64,000 nt of DNA, taken from contig NC_133528.1 in the NCBI RefSeq assembly GCF_048544455.1, positions 46,460,002 through 46,524,001 of the forward strand, written 5' to 3'. The position numbers and the translations under genes were made by a program. Under the pieces are notes generated by a model. The model worked only from the letters and a program-made list of their open reading frames with translations, had not been told where the DNA came from and did not search any database. The DNA is from Silene latifolia (lineage: Eukaryota > Streptophyta > Magnoliopsida > Caryophyllales > Caryophyllaceae). Position 1 is the stretch's first letter, and each line of letters starts with the position of its first letter. Shown here one piece after another: positions 21,856 to 34,040 of the stretch.

Positions 21856-22938
21856 TCATTCTTCCATTCTACCCTTGACTTTTCCCTCGGGGTACATCTT
21901 CCCCTTATTCTTCTTGTTGGCCCGTCTAGCATGGATTTCCTCCTCGGAACGGATCCTCAACGGATCTAAGACGGCGATGGCCTCCGGTCTAGCACAAAAC
22001 CCCATGTTCGACCCAAAACGAGCCAATGCACGGCCCACCATGTTCTTGGGACCCGAGCTTCTCCTCTTTGGTGGTCTTATCACATCGGAGCTAACCCCAT
22101 CAACATACTCCTCAAAGAAGGCACGGTTGGCCTTGCCAACCTCTCGATACTTCAAGTCGACGACCTTGTCCTTACGGAATTTGGACCTCTCTTCCAAGGA
22201 CGGAGCTCTTGACCACTTGACATAAGCGGGAGTCACCCATGTCGTGGCAACGGGGTCCGGTACCTCCCAAAGCGGCCGAGTGACCCACCACCTTTTGAAG
22301 ACATCCACAAGCTCGGAGTTCCGGAAGACATTCTCTTGGACAAGAGTATCTTGAGAGGGCACCTTTTGTTGACACCCCATTTGCCTCATGAGCCTTTCGG
22401 GATAAATGAAGGAAGCAACCTTCAAACCCACCACCATCAAAGAATGAGGACTAGCACCCGAAGCGGACAACCCAGTGAAGGACCTCAAGTGCCACCATGG
22501 CACCACCCAACGGATGTGAGGACCACCCTCCTCCGCCAATCTTGCGGCCCAATAAGCCTCGCTAGAAGCAAAACTATCCGAGTACAATTTCTTCCTCATG
22601 GTAAGGTGACGGAAGGAATAAGAAGAAGAATCAGCCGGAGGCTCTACATATCTTAGCCTCTCCAATAGCCACACTTGAAGGATCCTTGGGGGCCCAAATG
22701 AAGGAGCTTCTCCACAAGAGCCTTCCTTGTCCAAGGCTTGGATGATCTCGCCAAGCACCAACCACGATGGATCTCTACCATGCTCCATTTGCTCAACCAC
22801 ATGAACAAGGGCCCTTCTCCTAGCCACCTCCGAAACATTGGCATCTAACCGAGTGGAAAAGATGTTGATAAGAGCTAACATGTCCACACCATGTGGAGCA
22901 AGGAGGAAGTTGACTTGACTCGTCGACAAACCCAACAT
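21856..22938 (-). CDS. Antisense ORF of element B, plant-mobile-domain-like protein of unknown function
   Basis: An intact 360-codon frame on the strand opposite to pol, starting at 22938. Visible blocks are an N-terminal helical region (VARRRALVHVVEQMEH), ILQVWLLERLRYVEP, and WVVPWWHLRSFTG. Next come SFIYPERLMRQMGCQQKVP and DVFKRWWVTRPLWEVP. The C-terminus is Lys/Arg-rich, including KRRSSGPKNMVGRALARFG. The order ILQVW...YPERLMRQ-G..Q..P resembles the transposon-derived PMD/DUF7745-type proteins carried in antisense by Retand/Grande-like elements; I infer this without a search. A long open frame in an otherwise broken element is notable. Its function is unknown; a nucleic-acid or chromatin role is only a guess from the basic tail. 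Confidence 0.7.
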   Translation of the reverse strand: MLGLSTSQVNFLLAPHGVDMLALINIFSTRLDANVSEVARRRALVHVVEQMEHGRDPSWLVLGEIIQALDKEGSCGEAPSFGPPRILQVWLLERLRYVEPPADSSSYSFRHLTMRKKLYSDSFASSEAYWAARLAEEGGPHIRWVVPWWHLRSFTGLSASGASPHSLMVVGLKVASFIYPERLMRQMGCQQKVPSQDTLVQENVFRNSELVDVFKRWWVTRPLWEVPDPVATTWVTPAYVKWSRAPSLEERSKFRKDKVVDLKYREVGKANRAFFEEYVDGVSSDVIRPPKRRSSGPKNMVGRALARFGSNMGFCARPEAIAVLDPLRIRSEEEIHARRANKKNKGKMYPEGKVKGRMEE

Positions 22939-25900
22939 AGAACAGAATTTCTCCTAATAGCACAACCGAGTCGGAGGAAGCAACGGAAATCAACCCGGCC
23001 ACCCGCCAATGGCTCCAACTTCTTCGGCAAGAGGACAAATTTCACCCTTCGGGAAGACGAAAACATGGTGTTTCGAATCCCAAAACCGAGAACATGCTTC
23101 GAGAAATGAAGGTTGCACCTTGACTTAATGGAGCACCAACAATTGACCAACTCCCACGCAAACAAGTTGATACTTTTTGGGAGGCGACAAATCCCGGCAC
23201 CATTGTCACAACGCATTCTCAAAAGCATCCATGAAATATTTTCGTGGAAGAAGAAGAGGAAGAAGTATTGTAGAGATGTTTTTGATGATGAAACGATGAA
23301 GCGCAAACATCACTATTTATACAAAAACAATCAGCGCGTTTTTCAGAAAAAGGGGAGAGCTGGATTCCATCGCCAGGCTGCTCGCGCCTCTTTAGGCCTT
23401 CTCCAGGATTCCCGCTTTTGACTTGTCTCTTTCAAGTTGTGTTTTCTTCTGACACCTAAAACCTCCCGCCAGGACGCTCGCGCCTCTTTGGATGATCCAG
23501 GACATTTTGTGTTTCCTCACACTCACATTTCCTTGTTTTCGCGTTTTACGAAATCCGACACGGTTTCCATGACGCAGCTTTAAACATACGAATTTTTCTT
23601 TATTTTTTTCAAAGGGGGGAAGGGCTAGTGGCCCCAATCCGCGACGGATCGTTTCCATGTCAGTCGAAATTCCAAAAAAATTTCGCTTTTTCGCAATTTT
23701 CCCATTAAAAATAAAAATCGAAAATTGATAACACGACATCAGTTTTCCTCAAAATTTCAAGCACTCACAAATTCGAGTCTTGACCTCAAAAATCAAATAT
23801 GCTCGTAAAAATATTTTCTAAAAATTCTTCCCTGACGGATTGAGTTTGAAATTTTTCGAGTCACAAATCAATTTCAATAACATTTCGATGCAATTTAATT
23901 CACGACACGAGTTAATTGCTCAATTTTCAAATTAATTCCTTTTGAATTCCAAGCGTGACGACTTGTCGCGGAATATTTCAAACTTAATTTCAAATTTCAA
24001 ATTTCAAATTTTAACTCCAACTCATCTTGGTTAATTTTTTGTTTTTCAATCAAATGCTTTTACGTGTTTGCATTTATGTATATGTGCTATCTGTTGCCTG
24101 TTTTCTACACTAACGATGCAGGAACTAGTGCATAGCAAAAGGATAATCGACAGCTGACAGCGCTCCTCCGAAACACAACACAAAAAAGCCAAAATCACAA
24201 GATGAACCACAATCCAAAACACATATATACAAACCGCCTCACGCAAAATACATCAGCACACGTTTGATACGGACAACTGACCATACAAATAGGATCCAGT
24301 ACAGACATCTATCATACACACACTGGCCTAAAACAACCATCTATCATACAGACACTGGCCTAAGACAACGAACTGGGGGCTATCCGCCACCTACCGAACT
24401 AAGCACTCTCTATCCTCTCAAACAGAAAAGAAAGGGAGCAACACAAGAAATAGAGGAGCAACAGCGGAAGCAGAGGTGGTTACCATGGCGGTAATACCTC
24501 GTTCCTGCTCCACGACAAAAAGAAAAATGATGCCTGTCAGATTTCGGACGACACGACAACCGAGGATCATAACTCAGGACGCTACCCCAATGTTGAACCC
24601 CAATCACCAGAATTCGACAACGATCAAAAGTGGAAACATGGGATAACACGCCCGTATTGAACCCCACTCATCAGTTATCCGAACCTCTGCAGACAACGAC
24701 CAATGATCGATACCCGATCATTGGCCGGGCAAAGGCCGCCAGGGAGAAACACAACCAAGCCTGTAACAAAAAACAGTCGACCCTTCCCCTCCAGGATCAT
24801 CTTCCTCCTCCAAGGTCTCCACGACGGGCCCCGTAGGTCCCAAATGGTACCCTGCGATCAAAAGAATAAACAAAAAACGTCAGCCGAAATTTCGGCATTA
24901 TGACGGCGTAAATTGGACAAACCCAGAACAAAAAAACAACCTGCAAAGCAAAGTAAGGGCAATCCCGCCCCAAACCCAACCAAACAAAAAACAATTCACT
25001 AAAACGCACAAAAACGACTCGCCCTTCTTTTCAAGAAAAAGACGAGTCAGAACAACAAACAAAAATGGCACCCCATGACCCACACGAGGTCCGCCAACAA
25101 CCCAAAATGCATTCCCAATGCAACGGAAGATTTTTCTACGGCACAAAAAGGCAATTTATACGCCAATTTGAGCACAAGCCGGTCAATAATTCAAAAACGA
25201 CCGCAAAGAGGAAAACGTGATTATATCGCGCCTCAAGCTGACCTAAACTACCAATAAGGTCCATTTCAAGGCAAACAGACTCAATACAAGCTCAAACAAG
25301 CGCTTATTTTGTCAGACATAAGACCGTCACAAAAGGCAAAAAACTCCAATTTTGCCCACAATACCCAACAAAGGTCTACAATGGCAAATACGGTCTTTCC
25401 CGACTACAATGCATCCTAGTGGGGCCCATTATCCAAGCAAATAAACTTGGCATTCCGAGATGAGACGGTTTCTCACCTCACTCACGTTTTTCGAGCATAG
25501 GGAGCGGGAACGGGGACCAAAATGCAAACTAAAAGCACCCCCATACTCCTAAACAGGTTTCTAACCTAATGCAATCATCAATTTCGCTTGAAATGGGCTC
25601 AATCAAAAACGCCCAAATCATTTTCTATGGTAAAACATTCGCCCTAATTAAATCTATCAAATGATCAACAAATTTAAATGGATTCAAGAGCAAATACATA
25701 CCTTGAGATGACATTGATGATATCGGCGCAAATGAAAGCAAGCTAAAGGGCCAACAATGGCGTTTTTTGGGTTTTCTTGTGTCGAAAGGTTGAAGATGAG
25801 TGAGGATGATATGCAGCCAAGCCTCGCGTCTTTTACAGAAAATAGGGAAGCCCCCTTGGTTCGCCAGGTGGCTCGCACCTAAACCAGGCCTCCCCTTGCT

Positions 25901-26050
25901 CTATTCAGCGAATTTTGGGCTTTGGCCCAATTTCCACATAACAAACTTCAAATTTTCATCGACGACCTTAAGGACCGTCGTTTTCTCAAATACAAAAAAA
26001 CAAATAGTGAAAATATAAATTCACTGTTTTTGTTCAAAAAATTTCAAACA

Positions 26051-26470
26051 AACGGCGATCAAAACCGCCATTTTCCCTCCAAAAACAAAATGATAGTGAA
26101 GATTCAAAATTCACTATTTCCTCAAAATTCAAACGACGGCAACATAAACCGTCACTTCGAAAATAATGGTGAAGATTCCAAATTCATTATTTCCCACACA
26201 TGTCAACGGCGACACATAAACCGTCACTTCAAAAATAATGGTGAAGATTCCAAATTCACTATATCCCACACACGTCAACGGCGGCACATAAACCGTCACT
26301 TCGACAATAATAGTGAAGATTCCAAATTCACTATTTCTTTCAGATGTCAACGGTGGCACATAAACCGTCACTCCAAACGCGATAGCAAAATTCAAAATTT
26401 GCTCTTTCCTTCAAAATTCGAACAGACGGCGATCAAAACCGCCACTTCAAATTCAAAAAGCAAATGAATA
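26051..26470 (+). repeat. Tandem repeat array, about 72-bp unit
   Basis: Five to six degenerate copies of a unit containing ACGGCGRCACATAAACCGTC, TAATGGTGAAGATTC and AAATTCACTATTTC. The best-preserved copies lie at about 26136-26350. Tandem repeats in this place are common in Tat-lineage elements. Confidence 0.85.
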
Positions 26471-26658
26471 ATGAAGATTCTAAATTCACTATTCCTTCAA
26501 ATGTCGACAGGGGGCTTCCTCGCAGAACCCGCTTATTCCAACAACAGTAATAGTGAAAATTCAAATTCACCATTCCCACGGCGGCATCACGAGTTCTCTA
26601 CTTTCAAAACAAGCCCATCCGACGCGGCTATTCTCACGGTCCATTAACCGACCGCATC

Positions 26659-26990
26659 ATGGCTGGCAAGCCTTACTACGCATCGTGGTTGGCGAGCCCT
26701 CCTCAGATACGCCCCATGGCTGGCGAGCCTTACTACGCATCGCGGCTGGTGAGCCCTCCTCATATACGCACCATGGCTAGCGAGCCTTACAACGCGTCAT
26801 GGCTGGCGAGCCCTCCTCAGGTACGCACCATGGCTGGTGAGCCTTACTACGCATCGCGGCTGGCGAGACCTCCTCAAATACGCACCATGGCTGGCGAGCC
26901 TTATTACGCATCGCAGCTGGTGAGCCCTCCTTATGTACGCACCATAGCTGGCGAGCCTTTCTCCGTTAACGTACAAGGACGTATCCGAAG
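26659..26990 (+). repeat. 57-bp minisatellite
   Basis: Five full units begin ATGGCTGGCRAGCC or a close variant at 26659, 26716, 26773, 26830 and 26887, and a partial sixth starts at 26944. The period is exactly 57 bp. Since 57 is divisible by 3, a repetitive reading frame stays open across it. I regard that frame as incidental. Confidence 0.92.
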
Positions 26991-27280
26991 ATGCCTCAGG
27001 TATGACTCCTTCGTATGGCTGGCGAGCCTTTGTACGTAGTCTAACGGACTTTAAACGACCAGCACGGATAGTCGACAGACACTAAACTGTTCCCAACGAC
27101 AGGTCTTTGGCTCGTACCCTCGAGTCGCCTTGGCGTCGCCCTTCCCGACGACAGGTCCTTGGCCCGAATCCTTTCGAGCCGCCTCGACGTCGCTTGGGTC
27201 TCAAGGTTGTAATCTTCGATTGACCTGGGGGCTCTACTATGACTTTCGCCCTGTCCAAACCTCAGTCAAAGTGGGGGCTC

Positions 27281-29739
27281 TGTAGATACCCAGTATCAGC
27301 TGAGACTCCAACAAACACCCGATGATTATCGGACTATAACATGCTTTGGAATCGCGGTGTTTGATCGACAGTTTGTGTACAACTTTACGTCGGAAACTTA
27401 AAACGATTTCGAAAATAAAACATTTCAAAACATTTCAAAAATACCTGGAGTGTTTAATGCACGACGACGGGGTCGCAATGACACTAACTAGAGTCAAAAT
27501 CGACATCGGACCAAAAACCGACTCAAAAATTCAAATCCCGACTCCAATAACGAGTCAAACCGAGTCAACCACAAAAACAAACATTCAAAACCTTCTATGC
27601 TAAGATTTCCCAGATTTATGAATGGTCAAGTACCAAACATATGACTACAAATCCTAGGATAGAACAAATCATGATTGCTCTTGTGTGAAAGCGACAAGAT
27701 AACTCGAAGACCCGCGACGTGGCTCGCGCCTCTTTGAGCAGCCCAGATGGCCACGTCGCTCAAAACTCACACAACCACTCATTCTCCTATAAATACCCCT
27801 AAAATGCCCCCATTTGAGAACTCACGCGAGTGTCCGCCCCCTCTTTTCTCCCTTAAAATTCTCGATTCGACTTCTTAAGTCACAATCCGACGCGTATTTA
27901 CGACCTACCGATCGTAAATACAAGCCTTACACATTGTTTGGTACCGTCATCGTGCATTAAATCACTTGACCGACCACTTCGACCACTACACCATCACTAA
28001 TCTTAAAATACTCTTTTTTACTTACCAAAACGGTTTTAAACCGAGTTTTTTTCCGACCAAACGAGTTGTTACGCTTACGTCGGTCACTCGCCATAACCAA
28101 ACATGTAATTATGAGGGTGTAAAAATCCTTCTTTTATCATGTTTTTATTTGTTTCATGACTTTAACATGCTAAAACATGCATAACATGAACCAAAACATG
28201 GAATAAACGAGCCAAAACTGATTTTTGGCCTGAGACAGAAGCCCCTTGGTTCGCTGGTTTGCCCGCGCCTCAATGGGGTGCCAGGTCAGAAATCAACCGT
28301 GTTTGTTCTCGTCATTTCCCTTTAATTCATTTCCATATTTACAACCAGTTTTTATTATTTCAAATATTTTCGAACCCTTTTATTTCATTTTATTTGTTTT
28401 AACCATAAAATATCTTTTCACCCTTGGTTCCTCATACCATGACGGTTAAATCCGTGTTTCGGTGATAATATTTGGTTAATAAGATTTAAAAGGTATTTTA
28501 AAACCTTTTATTTCATTTTTGGGAGGTATTTTAAAGCCTTTCATCTTTTCTTTACATTTTCAAAACAAGCATATTAGTCACCAACACAAAGTCATCCTTG
28601 GTTCTACATACCATGCCAGATGTTAACCCGGATACGATGATGAGTATCGACTAATTACATTCAAATGAACTTAAAACAATTAGTTCATAATCATTTTCAA
28701 AACTATTTATGTCAAGTTTGTCCAAAGTCGAACCCGACACCGAATATCATCAAATAATGATGATTATTCGAGTCCTGTTCCTCAAATCAAATCGGGTCAA
28801 ATACCCACCTTTCAATACGTTTTATAAACGTTTTTCAAAAGGTCAGAGCACGGCATATAACCGTTGACTGGCCCATGCCTAAACAGGCCGTTTCTTTCTT
28901 ATTTTCAAAACCAGGGGAGACCCCCTTGCATCGCCAACAGGCTCGCGCCTCATACGGCTTCCTGGTGCAGGGTCTGTTCCCTTTCCGGCATTAGTCCAGG
29001 ATGACCCCGAGTCCGGTTAGCCCGGATATAGGACATATCAGATGACTATTTGCTCATTCAAAATCATATTTGCAAAATGCTTTACTAAGACAAATGGATC
29101 ACGTTATGCACCATAAACCTAAAACGGTAAATGGATGTTTAATTTCCGTCTTGCATGCAAATCAACCATAAATCCAACTCGACATCTTATACTTGATACT
29201 TGGATTAAATCAACCGACTTAGAAAGCTCTCACATGTTAGGTTTAAATTATTGGATGCGCATTCATGCATTTAAACCGTTTTATCAACTTTTGCACTCAA
29301 CCAACCAAGATCGATCAATAGAGGCCGCTACCGCGGGCGGAATTGGGTGTCTGATTAAAGGGCTTCCCAATACGTACCTTCACCTCTTACTCAGAAACTT
29401 TGGATAGTGGACGACCTTATCCAGGGTGTATGAGAGTCATTCTAGAGATAGGATGCTAAAGAGGGACGATTTCCTTATCTTTAGTACCTATGTCAAACGC
29501 TGCTTTGTGCTTTGATTTGACCGAGGTATAAAGTGGATTTCGAACGGGTTCCAAGAATCCCACAAATGCTTGGTGGCGACTCCGAACATCTCTAATAGTT
29601 TTGAGACCCTTACCAAGACGAAACTAACCGATCTAAAACGATCCGGTCGAAAGCATTTTTACGCCGCCATGCGTGGCTTTCAAAAAGACCGTTGCACGTC
29701 CGCAGATCGAACCGGACCTACAGGTGGGCCATGTCCACA
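27281..29739 (+). repeat. Element B 3' LTR
   Basis: It begins TGTAGATACCCAGTATC after a polypurine tract and ends ...GGGCCATGTCCACA at 29739, where copia element D resumes. No second copy is in the window, so the right boundary is inferred from the TG/CA ends and the return of D's coding sequence. It carries three more copies of the TCGCC/CTCGCGCCTC block (near 27713, 28255 and 28932). TATAAATA at 27788-27795 is a candidate TATA box. Confidence 0.75.
27788..27795 (+). promoter_or_regulatory. Candidate TATA box of element B LTR
   Basis: TATAAATA about 500 bp into the LTR. The position is plausible for the U3/R boundary; promoter use is inferred. Confidence 0.5.
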
Positions 29740-29744
29740 AGACA

Positions 29745-30933
29745 GGATATCAGGAACAGCAAGATCAGTTAGAAGCCTTGTTAACCATGCTAGCTCAGCT
29801 GTTAACCGCCTCAAAGATCTGTAATCTACTTCAGTAGAGGAGAGACTAACGGTTTGTTACTTTTTAGACTTCCAAGATATTAAACTTCCACCAAGGAAAA
29901 CAACATAAACACTAACGGATTTTCTAGAGTGAGGACAAGTTGCCCAATCAGCATCACAGAATGCAGTAAGCTTGTAAGATGGTGAAGAGTTCAAGAGGAT
30001 CCCTTGTGCTGGGGACTTGGAGAGATACCTGAGAACATGAATGGCACCTTCCCAATGTAAATCAGTAGGAGAGGAGAGGAATTGACTCAGATGTTGAAAT
30101 GCAAAGCATATATCTGGCCTAGTGTGGGTGAGAAAGTTAAGTTTGCCAACCAATCGTCTATAAGGAGTAGGATCTGTCAGGGGAATCCCTGACTCAGGAG
30201 TCAACTTGACGTTACTATCAAGTGGGGTCACTGGTTGGGGCCTGTGTAAGCAGTCAAACTCAGTGAGGAGATCAGTCACAAATTTTCACTGAGTAATGGC
30301 CATTCCAGAAGTGACATGTGTAAATTCCAAGCCAAGAAAGTAGTGTAAAGCTCCTAGGTCTTTGATCTTGAAAGTATTATCCAAAAAAGTCTTTAAAGAA
30401 GCAATCTCTGGTTCATTGTCCCCAGTGATGATGATATCATCAACATAGACAGCTATGTAAACATGAGAGCATGCTGAAAGCTTTGAAAAAAGTGAGTAAT
30501 CATTGAGAGACTGAACATATCCTCTGGATTTGAGGGCGGAGCTCAGCTTAGAATACCATTGTCTAGAGGCCTGTTTTAGGCCATAAAGGGACTTCTGGAG
30601 TTTGCAAGCTAGGTTAGAATTAGGTAAAGACAAGCCAGAAGGTGGCTTCATATACACTTCCTCATCTAAATCGCCATGTAAGAAGGCATTATTGACATCT
30701 AGTTGAGTGATATCCCAGCCTTTCTTAAGAGCAACAGCCACCAAACTCCGGATGGTGGTAATCTTTACCACAGGAGAAAAAGTTTCAGTATAATCAATTT
30801 CCTCTTTTTGTGTGAAGCCCTTAACAACCAATCGAGCCTTCTACCTTTCAATTGATCCATCTGCTTTATTTTTAACCTTAAAAACCCACTTGCAACTGAT
30901 AGATTTCTTGCCAGGTGGGAGGGAAACCAAAGA
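29745..30933 (-). pseudogene. Element D reverse transcriptase and RNase H
   Basis: Conserved copia RT blocks are present: [36 protein letters not shown] and [10 protein letters not shown] (catalytic Asp pair). Then come [14 protein letters not shown] and YRRLVGKLNFLTHTRPDICFA, followed by RNase H with FCDADWATCPHSRKSVSVY and SWKSKK. A stop after SWKSKK (29857) and one near 30286 break the frame. The RNase H frame continues (TVSLSSTEVDYRSL, then TAELAWLTRLLTDL) to about 29745, where element B's LTR interrupts it. RT and RNase H would copy element RNA into DNA. Confidence 0.9.
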
Positions 30934-32894
30934 CTAGGTGTGATTGGCCTCAAGAGCAGTGAATTCAGAAGCAATAGCTTGTTGCCATTCAGGGAAAGCA
31001 ATAGCTTGGTCATAACTCTGTGGTTCTTGAACAGGATGCAGTGTAGAAGCATGTAATACATAACTTGAACTTGAGTTGATGTTAGTATACAAAGGGTTAG
31101 AGGGTAAAGAACATATGAAAGTGAGGGTATGGTGACAATCTGAGGTGGAAAAATTAGCTGAAGTTTTTCTTAGGGGGCAATGAAAATCTTTTAAGTGAGA
31201 AGGAAAAACAATGTTTCTACTGGATTGTCTAGTAGGAACAGAAGAAGAATGAGAAGGAGTGTCAATATTGTTTGTTACAGTGCCACTAGTATTTGGTTTG
31301 GCAGTAGTAACTGTATTATTATTGGTCAAAGAGGTAGTGGTAGTGACAGAAATGGTAGGTGTGAGAGGGTGTTTAGATGAAGATGAAGGAGGAGAGATAG
31401 GAAGAGGGATAAAATGGTTATAAGTATCAGGAATATAGGGAAAGATGTGTTCATGGAAAACTACATCTCTAGAATAGAAAATGGACTTATTATCTAAATT
31501 CAGAAGTTTGTATGCCTTTTTTCCAAATGGATACCCCAAAAATAATGCAGGTGTGGCTCTAGGGTCAAATTTTCCTCGACCATGCTTGGGTGTAGTAGCA
31601 TAGCAAAGGCAATCAAATGATCTGAGGTGAGGTGAGAAAGATTAGGAGATTTATGGAAAAGGAGTTCATATGGTGACTTGTGATTTAGGATTTTGGTAGG
31701 TAACCTGTTTATGAGGTAGGCTGTAGTAAGAATGCATTCTCCCCAGTATTTCTTAGGCAAGTTTGATTGAAAAGTGAGGGCCCTTGCTGTTTCAAGAAGG
31801 TGTTTATGTTTACGTTCAACAACTCCATTTTGTTGTGGGGTGTGAACACAAGATGTCTGATGGATAATCCCATTCTGGGAGAAATAGGAAGTAGCAGGTA
31901 TACTTGAACCAAGTTCAAGTGCATTGTCAGATCTAATGACTTGAATGGTCTATTGAAATTGAATTTTTGCAGAAGTTATAAAAAATTTTATTAAGTCAAA
32001 AGCAATGCCTTTAGTGGAGATAAGATGAACCCATGTAGTTCTGGTGTGGTCATCAACAATTGCGAGGAAGTATTTATGACCATTGTATGTGGAAATAGGA
32101 TAGGGACCCCAAAGGTCAACGTGAATAAGCTGAAAAGGATAAGTGGATTGTATGTGACTATTTAGAAAAGAAAATCTGTGTTGCCTGGCTTTAGCACAAA
32201 TAGAACAAGACAAAATCTGAGCTTCATTTATTTCAGTGAATTTACAAAATGAGATGTTTTTGAGCTTATACACTGGCAAATGACCTAATCTAGAGTGCCA
32301 TATAGTAGCAGAATTTGAAACAATTACAGAATTAGAATGAGAGGAATCTAAAGTAGACTTTGATGAAGAAGAGGCTTGAAGAAGATATAGATTCTTGTGA
32401 AGTCTACGAAGAGTCATTGACATTTTCATAGAAGAGCCCTGCAATAAGCAAAGAGAGGGTGAAAAAGTGATGGTGGAATTGAGTTGTTTGGCTAATCTTG
32501 CTACAGAAAGAAGGTTAAACTTAAAACATGGGACAAAAAGAACATCTTGCAGTATTATTTCAGGAGTGACAGGAACAGTTCCAAATATATTGATAGTTGC
32601 AGTCTGACCAGTGGGTAAGGTAATGGAATAAGGCGTTATATGTTGTAACATCAGAAAACAAGTCAATATATGCACACATATGATCACTAGCACCACTGTC
32701 CAATATCCAAGAATCATGAGAAGCAGAAAAAGCTTTAGAAGGAGTAGTATTACCAGCAAAGTTGGCCGAACCAATGGAATTATCTGTGAGTGGAGAAACA
32801 TAAAGTGCATTCTGGAGTTGGTTGTACAATGCATGAGAAATTACCTGATCATTTGAACGATTAGAACCTGAACTGCCTGAACTTGAAGCAGTAG
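30934..32894 (-). pseudogene. Element D protease tail, integrase and linker to RT
   Basis: The protease active-site region WILDSGASDHM is at about 32700-32670. The pre-integrase zinc region WHSRLGHLPVYKLKNI...CSICAKARQHR and the catalytic core start HVDLWGPY lie in one frame ending at 31950 with a stop. The core continues with [20 protein letters not shown] (catalytic Glu) and [20 protein letters not shown]. After [18 protein letters not shown] comes a Ser/Thr/Pro-rich linker, then [18 protein letters not shown] at the start of RT. Several frameshifts and stops mean no active product. Confidence 0.88.
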
Positions 32895-33422
32895 CTATCC
32901 CTTGCCGGAGACTACCTTGCTGATATGTACCTTGTTGAAGACCAGGAAAATACCCATTGTTGTTGAAGGCTTGACCAGTGAACACCTGAAGACTGTTAGC
33001 AAATCTCTTTCTATTATTATACTCCAATCTCTTGCAGTTACTGATAAGATGTCATGGCTTCTTGCAATATTGCAGGTCTTGATCTGAGGTGGAGCATCCC
33101 CTTGGAAATCTGGCTTATTGAAACTTGGCATAGCTTGATTGTAAAACTGAGGTGTCTGAGATGTATAGTATGGCTTGGGCTGAACTTGAGACGAGTTGTA
33201 GGATGGAGTTGTTCCCTTTCCTTTGAAGTTTTTGGCATAGAAAGATGCGGACTCATGATTAATTTGAGTGTCTTGGCTGAATTCTTTTTGCTTTTCTTCC
33301 TGCAACAGAAGACTATACATCGAGGCAATGGAAGGAAGGGGAGTTTGCATCAACAATGTTCCTCTAACAGTTTTGTAAAATCGAGTCAAATTCTTAATCA
33401 AGTAATTTATTTGTTTTTGCAA
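32895..33422 (-). pseudogene. Element D Gag, C-terminal part
   Basis: It reads YKTVRGTLLMQTPLPSIASM and LLLQEEKQKEF, typical of the copia capsid C-terminus. A zinc knuckle follows in a shifted frame (YCKK...HLISNCKRLEY) near 33075-33010. The N-terminal part of gag and the 5' LTR are missing because element E begins at about 33423. Confidence 0.8.
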
Positions 33423-33932
33423 TTCAAAAATCTTTACGAAAATTCGTGCTTCAATTTGCTTATTATTCCATAAGATTACGTTATTAGATCACAGTACTTC
33501 AATATTATTTCTTACTCGTTCAATCGTGTGAACACTTAGAAGAACAATTAAGTGCTTTCTTATTAACGTTAGTAAGAAAAAAAAACCGAGTATTTAATGA
33601 TACTCAATTGAGTTACAACTAGAGTTAGTTGTATGAGTGGGTTAGTAATTTTGTAATCCGTAGAAAGGTACTAAAATTATCGAGAATAGTGGACGTAGGT
33701 TTCGATTTGTGAAACTGAACCACTTCAAAATCATGTGTGTCCCTCGTTTTCTGTTGTTCGTTCCTTTACGTTTTAACTTCATTTAGTTAATTAGTTAAAG
33801 TTTAATTAATAAACTTTAAGTAATTAATTATTAAGTCACGCTCATACGGACATTAGAAAAAGTCGGATAAAGTTTTAATACTCAATTCACCCCCCCCCCC
33901 CCCTCTTGAGTATTTCGGATCGTTACTCTTCA
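33423..33932 (+). repeat. Element E 5' LTR, probably truncated
   Basis: About 510 bp between D's gag and the primer site, ending ...CTCTTCA. A run of 14 C (33890-33903) lies near the end. No partner copy is in the window, so the left boundary is approximate and the start may be lost. Confidence 0.55.
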
Positions 33933-33934
33933 AT

Positions 33935-33946
33935 TGGTATCAGAGC
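33935..33946 (+). other. Element E primer binding site, initiator tRNA-Met
   Basis: TGGTATCAGAGC, the standard complement of the initiator tRNA-Met 3' end used by copia elements, two bases after the LTR end. Confidence 0.9.
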
Positions 33947-34040
33947 CTCGTGCTCTTGATTGCCTAACCACAAAGAGTTTGATCCGTCTATCTTTTTTTG
34001 TTTTTAATTTTTATTTATTACGCTGCCTTACACGTGTGAA

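Larger units (their letters stand above)
22939..27280 (+). other. Element B 3' untranslated region
   Basis: 4.3 kb with no gene. It includes dispersed copies of a block with TCGCCAGG and CTCGCGCCTC 14 bp apart (23371, 23467, 25862), two tandem-repeat arrays (about 26050-26470 and 26659-26990), and AT-rich stretches. The polypurine tract AAAGTGGGGGCTC (about 27268-27280) directly precedes the 3' LTR. Confidence 0.7.
9926..29739 (+). mobile_element. Element B: Tat-lineage Ty3/gypsy retrotransposon, interrupted by A and C
   Basis: The visible part runs from mid reverse transcriptase (9926) to the end of the 3' LTR (29739). The order is RT, RNase H, a second archaeal-type RNase H, [element C], integrase, an antisense ORF, a long 3' untranslated region with tandem repeats, then the 3' LTR. 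The second RNase H and the antisense ORF behind integrase are hallmarks of Tat-lineage elements such as Retand and Grande. Gag, protease and the 5' LTR are left of the window, beyond element A. B is inserted in the RNase H of copia element D, whose reading begins at about 29745. Confidence 0.85.
29740..33422 (-). mobile_element. Element D: Ty1/copia retrotransposon fragment, cut by B and E
   Basis: The copia order gag, protease, integrase, RT, RNase H is read on the minus strand from about 33422 down to about 29745. It stops within RNase H at element B and within gag at element E. No LTR of D is in the window. D is therefore the host layer in which B and E are nested. Confidence 0.85.

Noticed and set aside
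26659-27039. 126-codon repetitive frame
   Set aside because: It is open only because the 57-bp repeat period is a multiple of three; no other coding sign.
29758-29823. Plus-strand reading QLEALLTMLAQLLTASK looks like the start of a Gag after the element B LTR
   Set aside because: The minus strand of the same bases is the continuation of copia element D RNase H (SSTEVDYRSL, TAELAWLTRLLTDL), which fits the flanking gene and orientation.
33530-33640. Separate small element between D and E
   Set aside because: The sequence leads without a break into a poly-C run, LTR end and tRNA-Met primer site, so it fits the LTR of E.
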